From: Streptococcaceae bacterium ESL0729
Lineage (GTDB): Bacteria > Bacillota > Bacilli > Lactobacillales > Streptococcaceae
DNA: 64,000 nt
Assembly: GCA_029391995.1 (NCBI GenBank)
Contig: CP113924.1
Span: 837,001 to 901,000, forward strand
Direction: 5' to 3'
Below the pieces are notes generated by a model. That model was not told the origin of the DNA. It did no database searches and worked only from the letters and a program-made list of their open reading frames with translations. Shown here piece by piece: positions 26,963-34,147 of the stretch (positions within the stretch are counted from its first letter, which is position 1; every line of letters starts with the position of its first letter). The position numbers and the translations under genes are program-made.

Positions 26963-27952
26963 CTATCCTATAAATTTACGATGTGAATTTTTCACATTTG
27001 ACTGATTTACCATTGCATAATGCATGGTTGTTTCTATTTTTACATGTCCTAAAAGATGTTGGACCTGTTCTATGGGCATTCCCTTGTCTATTGCTCTAGT
27101 CGCAAGAGTTCTTCTAAACTTGTGCGGATGTATCTTTTGAAGCTGAGCTTTTTCACCGATTGCTTTTAGTCGAGCTTCTACTCCCCCAATTGATAGCCTA
27201 GCATAAGGCTTATTTAATGAAATGAAAAGAGCTGGGTTACTGTCACTTCTGCTTTCCAGATAATTTAACAGGTGAATTTTAGTTCGAGCATCAAAATATA
27301 CCAGTCTCTCACTGTTCCCTTTCCCAAAAACTAGACATTCTCGCTCATGAAAGTTTATATCTTCTCGATTAAGTTTTTCAAGTTCCCCAACCCGCATACC
27401 TGTTGAAGCCAGAAGGTCAATCATAGCCAAATCTCTAACTTCAGTGCAAGCGTCTCTCAAAAGTTCCAACCCCTCATCACTTAAGGTTTCCTTGATGATT
27501 TTATCCGTCTTAATTTTTCTAATCCTACGGACGGGACTTTTCAAAATATAATCCTCATCCTCCAGCCAGCTAAAAAAACTGCTGAAAATCCGTCTCATAT
27601 TATCAATTGTAACCTTGCTCGAATTCCTACTTGACTGATAATTAGCCAGGTAACAACGCAAATCTTCTGTTAAAACATTTCTAACCTCTTTATTTACATC
27701 AACAAGCATTTTTAAAATTGTAGTCTGATAATACTTCAAAGACTTCTCACTACAACCTTCAATTCTTTTGGCTGCAATGAACTTGGCTAGTAAAGATTCA
27801 TTGGAATCAGCTTTAAATTCACTAGTTTTCTCCACAATCTCATAATTTGTTAAAACAGACATAAGCACAAGTCCTAAATCATTTAGCTGTTCAACAGTAA
27901 GCTTCTTCTTCATCCCATTTTGAACTTCCGAAATCAACATATCTTTCATCAT
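26963..27952 (-). CDS. Tyrosine recombinase, probable hsdS invertase
   Basis: This 329-residue XerC/D-like enzyme is expected to catalyse inversion between the hsdS repeats. An N-terminal SAM-like core-binding domain (about 50-135) precedes a catalytic domain with Arg187 in STGMRVGEL, Lys211, His277 and Arg280 in HPHKFRRT, His303 in LLGHVKI and the nucleophile Tyr312 in HYA. All catalytic residues are present. It lies between the complete and the split hsdS, the position seen for invertases of phase-variable type I systems. Two adjacent ATG codons are possible starts. Confidence 0.92.
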   Translation of the reverse strand: MMKDMLISEVQNGMKKKLTVEQLNDLGLVLMSVLTNYEIVEKTSEFKADSNESLLAKFIAAKRIEGCSEKSLKYYQTTILKMLVDVNKEVRNVLTEDLRCYLANYQSSRNSSKVTIDNMRRIFSSFFSWLEDEDYILKSPVRRIRKIKTDKIIKETLSDEGLELLRDACTEVRDLAMIDLLASTGMRVGELEKLNREDINFHERECLVFGKGNSERLVYFDARTKIHLLNYLESRSDSNPALFISLNKPYARLSIGGVEARLKAIGEKAQLQKIHPHKFRRTLATRAIDKGMPIEQVQHLLGHVKIETTMHYAMVNQSNVKNSHRKFIG

Positions 27953-28006
27953 ATACCCTACCCTTTCTGCTCAAATTTTATCATTATTTGTAAAAAGAGA
28001 TGGAAT

Positions 28007-28023
28007 GGTAAATCATCATTTAG
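28007..28023 (+). repeat. hsdS inversion site 3, end of the active hsdS
   Basis: GGTAAATCATCATTTAG, same orientation as site 1. It is part of the 27-base repeat copy at 28009-28035 that abuts the stop codon of the complete hsdS. Confidence 0.88.
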
Positions 28024-28035
28024 TGGCTTAGTTTA
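28009..28035. repeat. 27-base inverted repeat, copy B (with 26393-26419)
   Basis: Perfect reverse complement of 26393-26419. It contains the TAA of the complete hsdS (28028-28030) and, read on the plus strand, Asn-His-His-Leu-Val-Ala-stop, exactly the tail of the N-terminal half gene. Flipping 28007-28676 would therefore truncate HsdS1 in the same way. Confidence 0.92.
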
Positions 28036-29197
28036 GGGGAGACATAAGTTGTGGAAGTAGACTGTCCCTTAAATTACTAAGGTTCGAATTTTCAAGTTTC
28101 AGATTATCAATGTAGTTTAAAATAGGACTAATTTTACTCTGGACAGTTTCCAGCGTCGGAGAAGGAATCATAAGATTCCTAAAGTCGGTTTTATTAAATT
28201 TTTGCTGGGCAGATCCCGATGTTATTGAATCCAATTCATGCTGTCCTTCACGGGAATTAAAATATACATATAGAAAATCGGTAAGTTCTGGATTTTTAGA
28301 TTGCATGAAAATTACATTGTTTCCCGCAACCATAGGAATTTTAAGCTTAGGTACCCGATGAACTGAACCTACGTCGCCCACATTCGATATAATAACTTCT
28401 CCACCATAAAGACGTGATTTTTTTAGAAATCCATAAGAATCTTTCGTAACGTATCGTCGTTCCCCATCCAAATTATTTTTTAAATCAGTATTTCGGAGAA
28501 AAAGGGCATAATCGAGGCGTTCCACTATTTGAACGTTATCACGCAATGATTTAAAACTACCGTTTGCCACATGATCTGAAACTACCATATCCATCTCCTT
28601 TATTTTGCACTTAGGAGAATTATCAATTATCTCTCGTATAATTATTTGAATTAACTTATCTAAATGATGATTTATCTTTTTGTTGTTTTTGATTTTGTCA
28701 TCAATTACGGACAATGTATCAACTATAAGATCTTGCTGATGACGAGGAATATCTGGAACAGGCATACTTCCGTAGGTTTTCGCATTGATATTCCCTCGGG
28801 TACTTCCTGTGTTAACAGATTGCACCCATTCCTTATATTCTCTTGACTGACAATAATACTTAATAAATTTAGGGTTACATTTTTCAGGATCTAAACTGAA
28901 TTTTATTAAAAATCCTGCATATACAAATTCTCCATCACTGCCGTCATAGAAATAATTTCGACCTGTACTTCCACCTGTTCTTGCAAAGACAATATCATTA
29001 GGTTTTAAAAAGTAATTGGTTGCTTTTTCATTGCTTACGGATTTTAGTCCTTCAGTATTCAAGGTTCCATCATCATCAATATCTGTTATCCTCAAATAAG
29101 TGAGGAGCGAATCATCTTTTTCCACAGCAGATGCTGCAATCCCGTATTTACCGCCATCTAAAGACAATTCGTCCAAAGTCTTATATTTCAAACCCAA
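28028..29197 (-). CDS. hsdS: Type I restriction-modification specificity subunit, complete
   Basis: This subunit sets the DNA sequence recognised by the HsdR-HsdM-HsdS complex. The product is 389 residues, full length: TRD1 (about 1-155), central conserved helix with VIDDKIKNNKKINHHL (164-179), TRD2 (about 200-345) and C-terminal helix ending LRDSLLPQLMS. The start is TTG, within the end of hsdM (17-base overlap), after GGGGGTGA. Inversion sites lie at its central helix and at its stop codon, so its second half can be exchanged. Confidence 0.94.
   Translation of the reverse strand: MGLKYKTLDELSLDGGKYGIAASAVEKDDSLLTYLRITDIDDDGTLNTEGLKSVSNEKATNYFLKPNDIVFARTGGSTGRNYFYDGSDGEFVYAGFLIKFSLDPEKCNPKFIKYYCQSREYKEWVQSVNTGSTRGNINAKTYGSMPVPDIPRHQQDLIVDTLSVIDDKIKNNKKINHHLDKLIQIIIREIIDNSPKCKIKEMDMVVSDHVANGSFKSLRDNVQIVERLDYALFLRNTDLKNNLDGERRYVTKDSYGFLKKSRLYGGEVIISNVGDVGSVHRVPKLKIPMVAGNNVIFMQSKNPELTDFLYVYFNSREGQHELDSITSGSAQQKFNKTDFRNLMIPSPTLETVQSKISPILNYIDNLKLENSNLSNLRDSLLPQLMSPLN
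28660..28678 (-). repeat. hsdS inversion site 4, in the central helix of the active hsdS
   Basis: CTAAATGATGATTTATCTT on the plus strand, identical to 26404-26422. It encodes the Lys-Ile-Asn-His-His-Leu of HsdS1 at residues 174-179. Confidence 0.88.
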
Positions 29198-30689
29198 TCA
29201 CCCCCAATCTTTCTCTGATTTCGTCTTCTAGTTTATGCGATTCCGCAAACATTTCTGAAAGCTCAGAAGTTAGTCGTTTCATTTTTTCCTCAAATGGTTC
29301 ACCGTCATCTTCTTGTTCTTTAATTCCAACATAACGTCCTGGTGTGAGGATGTAGTCTTGTTTGGCGATATCTTCTGTGTCAACTACTGCACAGTAACCT
29401 TTTTCATTTTCAAGAGTTCCATTTTGAAAATCTTCGAAGGTCTTGCCAAGCTTATGGATGTCTTCTTCACTGAAATCACGGTGGGTTCTATCAACCATTT
29501 CACCCATCTCACGGGCATCAATGAAAACTGTTTTTCCCTTTTGCTTTTTGTTTCTTGAGATAAACCAGATGCATGATGGAATAGTTACACTGTAGAAGAG
29601 GTTAGCTGGTAAAGCAACAATTCCCTCGACCAGGTCAGCCTCAATGATATTCTTTCTAATTTCACCTTCCCCACCCTGCATGCTTGAAAGGGAACCATTG
29701 GCAAGAACCATACCCATCTTTCCATCTGGTGCCAGGTGAGAAATCATGTGTTGAATCCAGGCATAGTTAGCATTTGAGTTTGGTGGAGTTCCGTACTTCC
29801 AGCGGGGATCATCTTGAAGCTTATCGGCACCCCAGTTTTTAATGTTAAATGGAGGATTGGCCATAATGTAGTCAAATTTCATTCCCTTATGAAGGTCATT
29901 AAAGAAGGTATCGGCATTGTGCGGGCCAAAATTTGCTGAGAGTCCCCTAATGGCCATATTCATAACAGCCATCTTCCAAGTATCGGCATTTGATTCCTGC
30001 CCATAGATAGAGATATTTCTTAGATTCCCATGATGACTTTGAATAAATTTTGCTGACTGAACGAACATTCCCCCTGAACCACAGGCTGGATCATAGATGC
30101 GTCCCTTATAAGGTTTTAGAATTTCAACAATCGTCTTAACGATTGCCGTTGGAGTGTAAAATTCTCCTCCCTTTTTCCCTTCAGATTCAGCGAATTGCTC
30201 GATAAAGTACTCGTAAGTGCGCCCTAAAAGATCTTTTTCCTCATTTTCATCGTGCAAATGAATATTGGTGAAGACATCTACTACCTCTCCAAGAACGCGT
30301 TTGTCCAGATCAGGTGTCGCATAATTTATGGGAAGAACGTTTTTAAGCGAAGGATTTTCCTTTTCAATAGCCCTCATGGCATCATCAATCACAATCCCAA
30401 TCTCCGGAGTATGGGCATGATTTGCAATGTTTTTCCAGCGAGCGCATTCAGGAACAAAGAAGACATTTTTTTCAGCATAGGCATCACGGTCTTCTTCATC
30501 TCCCTCCCAGTAATCATCTTCATTAATAATTTCTTTATATCTAAAATCAAAAGCATCTGAAACATATTTTAAGAATATAAGGCCAACTGCCACCTTCCGG
30601 TAGTCTGAAGCCGAAATATGTCCACGTAATTTATCAGCTGATGCCCAAAGCTCTTTTTCAAACCCTAAATTTGCATTTGTTTTTTTCAT
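29181..30689 (-). CDS. hsdM: Type I restriction-modification methyltransferase subunit
   Basis: This N6-adenine methyltransferase subunit uses S-adenosylmethionine. The product is 502 residues. The N-terminal helical domain is followed by the AdoMet motif DPACGSGGMFVQS and catalytic motif NPPFNIKNW, with GEFYTPTAIVKTIVEIL in front. The ORF is intact. It leads the operon; a TATAAT at 30716-30711 upstream is a likely -10, though no good -35 is seen. Confidence 0.97.
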   Translation of the reverse strand: MKKTNANLGFEKELWASADKLRGHISASDYRKVAVGLIFLKYVSDAFDFRYKEIINEDDYWEGDEEDRDAYAEKNVFFVPECARWKNIANHAHTPEIGIVIDDAMRAIEKENPSLKNVLPINYATPDLDKRVLGEVVDVFTNIHLHDENEEKDLLGRTYEYFIEQFAESEGKKGGEFYTPTAIVKTIVEILKPYKGRIYDPACGSGGMFVQSAKFIQSHHGNLRNISIYGQESNADTWKMAVMNMAIRGLSANFGPHNADTFFNDLHKGMKFDYIMANPPFNIKNWGADKLQDDPRWKYGTPPNSNANYAWIQHMISHLAPDGKMGMVLANGSLSSMQGGEGEIRKNIIEADLVEGIVALPANLFYSVTIPSCIWFISRNKKQKGKTVFIDAREMGEMVDRTHRDFSEEDIHKLGKTFEDFQNGTLENEKGYCAVVDTEDIAKQDYILTPGRYVGIKEQEDDGEPFEEKMKRLTSELSEMFAESHKLEDEIRERLGVIGFEI

Positions 30690-30777
30690 TTCTATCCTCT
30701 TTATTTATATATTATAACAATAATTTAATATTTACGTATTTTCATCTGTTTGTTATTATATCATTTACTTTAAAATT

Positions 30778-30811
30778 AAAAAATCGCACTTTTGAAAAAG
30801 TACGATTTTTC
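30778..30811 (-). terminator. Terminator of the synthetase operon
   Basis: Arms AAAATCG-C-ACTTTT and AAAAGT-A-CGATTTT with one mismatch and a two-base loop; a T run follows on the minus strand. It lies 58 bases after the DUF488 stop codon and before the hsdM control region. Confidence 0.8.
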
Positions 30812-30868
30812 TTAAATTATATTTTAGAAAAGTTCTGTAATTTTACTATTCTATAAACTTCCAAATCC

Positions 30869-31249
30869 CTACATCTCCCCCAACTTCCCCACCACATAAT
30901 CCTTCAAGACCACTGCTTCGTTGTGTTCTCTGTCACGCGCCCCGTATAGAAACACCACATTGCCTTCCTTGAGTTTTTCGTCAATCAAACTTAAGAGTTC
31001 TGGGGTTTTGGGATTTGCATCAAGCTCCTTTTGGTAGCGACTTTTAAAGTCAGGATAGCGGTCGGCTATGTGATTAAACCACTTTCTTAGGTCATTTGTT
31101 GGGGCAAAGTCCTTGGCCCACAGATCAAGATCTGCCCGCTCCTTGGAAACTCCCCTGGGCCACAAGCGGTCAACAAGTATCCGAAAACCGTCTTTTACTT
31201 CCTGACTCTCATCCTTATCGTAAATTCTTTCTAAAATAATTTTTCCCAT
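30869..31249 (-). CDS. DUF488 family protein (YeaO type)
   Basis: The product is 126 residues with the family pattern IYDKDESQEVKDGFRILVDRLWPRGVSKERADLDLWAKDFAP, split here by position, and FLYGARDREHNEAVVL near the C-terminus. Biochemical function of DUF488 is not established. The ATG at 31249 has GGAAG upstream; the longer TTG start overlaps that site. It lies 21 bases after the ABC exporter gene and before the terminator, so it is probably co-transcribed with the synthetase genes. Confidence 0.85.
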   Translation of the reverse strand: MGKIILERIYDKDESQEVKDGFRILVDRLWPRGVSKERADLDLWAKDFAPTNDLRKWFNHIADRYPDFKSRYQKELDANPKTPELLSLIDEKLKEGNVVFLYGARDREHNEAVVLKDYVVGKLGEM

Positions 31250-31270
31250 AATAACTTCCAACCTTTCTTT

Positions 31271-32911
31271 TTAACCAACATATAAGATATTAGCAGCATT
31301 ATCTGTTAACTTATCGTGAGAAATAATAAGTATAATCTTATCTTTGGCACATTCTTTAATGATTTTTAATAGATCTGGATATAATTTATTTGATATGTTT
31401 GAAAATGGTTCATCCAGGATAATCAACTGAGCTTGAGGCTTGGTCAAGGTAGCTAGTAAATTAATAAGCTGCCTTTCACCTCCTGACAGATTTTCAAATT
31501 TTTTATGACGGTAGGAGTCAAAGTCTTGCTTTAAATCCATCAGACTGGGTAAAAAATTGATAAACTTGTCAAATGGGCTGGTCCTCAAAATTTTCTTCAA
31601 GTCATCTTCTGGCAAGTAGGTCTCAAGGACATCGGCCACTGAAATAGTCTGGCAAACATTATTTTGAACCATAAAGGAAATTGATTTTTTCCTAAGAGAT
31701 CTAAGATCTAAGGAGTTGATATCTTGATTGTTAATCTTAATTGAGCCCTCGTAGTTATTTTTAAGAAGTCCGACCAGAGTTTTCATGAGGCTAGTTTTTC
31801 CACTACCATTTTTCCCTTTAATGAAATAGATTTGACCTCTTTTAAAGTTTGCGGTCAAGCTGCTTGTATAAAGATGGTCCTCTATATCTCCAGCTGGCCT
31901 AGAAAGATTAAGGTCTGTCACTGAAAGATTATTAATCTCTTGGGGGCATAGGTCTCCTTCTATGTCTTGGGGCAGGTCTAGTAGTTCATTTAACCTAGCT
32001 ACAGCACCCCTGTACTCTTCCAGGTCAACAGCCAGGTAAAAGAAATTATCAACTGATGAAATAAAGGTGCTAAAATACTGAATAACTGCGGTAAAACTAC
32101 CAATTGTCATCTTCTTTTGAACAACTGACACACCACCCACCCAGAAGAAAAGAGCCTGGGCTAGGAAGGTTGTGACAATTTGGATGGTTGAAATCGTATA
32201 TCTTAGGCCAAAATTTGCCTTGACGGATTCCATAAAGGGAGTCCATTTTTTGTTAAGCCTTGCTCCTTCAAACTCCTCCGTCCTTTGAATAAAAATCTCA
32301 GATAATCTTTGAAAAATACTGCTTTTACCGGCCGCAAAATGATTGTCTCTTTCCCTGATTATATTGAATGACGAATACATTTTTTGGCGGAAATACAGGT
32401 AAATTCCAATATAGACTAGAACAATCAGATAAAAGTAGAGGAAGACTTGCCTCTCTAAATAAAAGAGGATAAGGGAGATTACTACAAGGGTCAAAACATC
32501 CTTGATAAATTTAGGTAGCCTGACAAAGAGGAAATGGACAACAATTTCAAGGTCAGAGTTTATTCTTGAATTTAAGTACTGCCCTTCATAGTTTTCAAGG
32601 CTAGAATAATCCTTTTGAAAAATCTTATTCACCAAAAACTGATACAATTTGTAGTTTACGTCAACAAGACTCACATATTCAATCCGGCTTGAGAAATAAG
32701 AAACCATAAGTCTGGCCACAAAGATGGCTACTCCTCCCAGGCAAAGATAGATATATGTTTTAGAAAGAGTCTCCGCAACCAGATTATTAATCAACATCCC
32801 TTCCAAAAGAGGGGTTGAAATCTCAATAGCTGTAAGAATAAGAACCAAGATAACCTGAAAAATACCGTAGCTTGTAAATTTACCAAGCTCCTTTTTTAAT
32901 AAGCTATTCAT
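31271..32911 (-). CDS. ABC exporter, fused membrane and ATPase domains
   Basis: The product is 546 residues: about six membrane helices (first 310 residues) followed by an ATPase with Walker A GKNGSGKT (366-373), signature LSGGE (475-479) and Walker B LIILDE (496-501). This half-transporter architecture (works as a dimer) exports peptides, lipids or drugs. The ATG overlaps the end of the MFS gene by 8 bases. Position in the synthetase operon suggests export of the product or of a lipid-linked form. No peptidase C39 domain is present. Confidence 0.9.
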   Translation of the reverse strand: MNSLLKKELGKFTSYGIFQVILVLILTAIEISTPLLEGMLINNLVAETLSKTYIYLCLGGVAIFVARLMVSYFSSRIEYVSLVDVNYKLYQFLVNKIFQKDYSSLENYEGQYLNSRINSDLEIVVHFLFVRLPKFIKDVLTLVVISLILFYLERQVFLYFYLIVLVYIGIYLYFRQKMYSSFNIIRERDNHFAAGKSSIFQRLSEIFIQRTEEFEGARLNKKWTPFMESVKANFGLRYTISTIQIVTTFLAQALFFWVGGVSVVQKKMTIGSFTAVIQYFSTFISSVDNFFYLAVDLEEYRGAVARLNELLDLPQDIEGDLCPQEINNLSVTDLNLSRPAGDIEDHLYTSSLTANFKRGQIYFIKGKNGSGKTSLMKTLVGLLKNNYEGSIKINNQDINSLDLRSLRKKSISFMVQNNVCQTISVADVLETYLPEDDLKKILRTSPFDKFINFLPSLMDLKQDFDSYRHKKFENLSGGERQLINLLATLTKPQAQLIILDEPFSNISNKLYPDLLKIIKECAKDKIILIISHDKLTDNAANILYVG

Positions 32912-34127
32912 TTTCCCTTCCCCCTAGGCAAATCGAAATTACAGCCAGTAAGAAAATAGCAAGCCCCACTAAAATAAAGGTCAGGCTATGTACAGCTTGG
33001 GGAATTAGGGTAATCAGGGCTGTTCCAAATGGCATAAAAAGAATGGCAATGGTAAAGACTGTCGAAAAAACACGTCCTAAATAATCATCAGCTACCTTAG
33101 ACTGAATGCTACTTACAAAATGAATATTATAGATGGTCAAAAAGAACATAAAAATCAGATTACCTAAATAAGAAATTAAAGAGCCAAAAGAAAGAAAACT
33201 TGGAGCTGCAATAATGGCAATCCCTAGGCCACTAAGTCCTAGAGAGCTCAAAAGGGCAAACCTTGTATTGGGCAAGAATTTAGCACAAATGGCCCCTAAA
33301 ATTGAACCTATGGCCCCAAAGGTTAAAAGTTTAGAATAAAATTCCTGGTCACCAAAAATTTGATTGGAAAAAGGCATCAAATAATTATAAAAAGAGATAA
33401 AAAAGTTAACAAAGGCTGAGGTCACAAGAAGCTCAAAGAGCCTTTTATCCGATTTAATATATTTTAGACCGTCTTTTATATCCTCTAAAAGCTCTGCAAA
33501 ATTCCTTTTAACGCTTGCCTTTTGCCTGTTTTTTACTGCCTTCTCTTTTTCAACTTCCTCACCACTTCCTCTCTCAAAAACCGTCAGCATTACCAAGTAG
33601 CAGGCTAGAAAACTTAAAGCAGTCACAAGTAGGGTCGCCCGAATTCCAAAGCTATTATAAATATAAAAGGACATGAGAGGGGACAGGACGCTAAAAACTT
33701 GCATAATTGTCTCTAAAACTGAATTAAAAGAAAGAATTTTACTTTTTTCAATGGCATTAGGAATTAGGGACTTGAAGGCAGTACTGGCAAAGGAGTACAT
33801 GATGGCAAGGATAATGTTTGCGACCACTATCCCGTAAAGCATCAATTTGTCATCCCCGATTAAAGAAATTAAGAGGCAGGCCAAAAAACTTACAAGGTCC
33901 GTAAATAGGATTATCTTCTTTCTCTTAAAGCGGTCCGCCACAGCTCCTGCAATGGGATTAAAAAAGATGGAAATCAGAGTTTCCGACATCTGATAGATTC
34001 CCAGGTACTTTTGGCCCAGGGCACCCATGGAGGCAATCCAAACACTGTTGGCATAATCATAGGTAACACTTCCTACCTGGTATAAAATTCGGTTAACTAA
34101 TAGCTTAAAATAATTGTCCTTCTTCAA
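32904..34127 (-). CDS. Major facilitator superfamily exporter
   Basis: The product is 407 residues with about 12 membrane helices. The loop 2-3 motif GAVADRFKRKKIILFTDL is typical of MFS drug/H+ antiporters, including macrolide and siderophore exporters. The start is TTG with AAGGAG about 8 bases upstream; it begins 20 bases after the synthetase stop and overlaps the ABC gene. Export of, or resistance to, the synthetase product is the simplest reading. Confidence 0.88.
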   Translation of the reverse strand: MKKDNYFKLLVNRILYQVGSVTYDYANSVWIASMGALGQKYLGIYQMSETLISIFFNPIAGAVADRFKRKKIILFTDLVSFLACLLISLIGDDKLMLYGIVVANIILAIMYSFASTAFKSLIPNAIEKSKILSFNSVLETIMQVFSVLSPLMSFYIYNSFGIRATLLVTALSFLACYLVMLTVFERGSGEEVEKEKAVKNRQKASVKRNFAELLEDIKDGLKYIKSDKRLFELLVTSAFVNFFISFYNYLMPFSNQIFGDQEFYSKLLTFGAIGSILGAICAKFLPNTRFALLSSLGLSGLGIAIIAAPSFLSFGSLISYLGNLIFMFFLTIYNIHFVSSIQSKVADDYLGRVFSTVFTIAILFMPFGTALITLIPQAVHSLTFILVGLAIFLLAVISICLGGRENE

Positions 34128-34147
34128 ATTCTGCTCCTTGACTCCTC

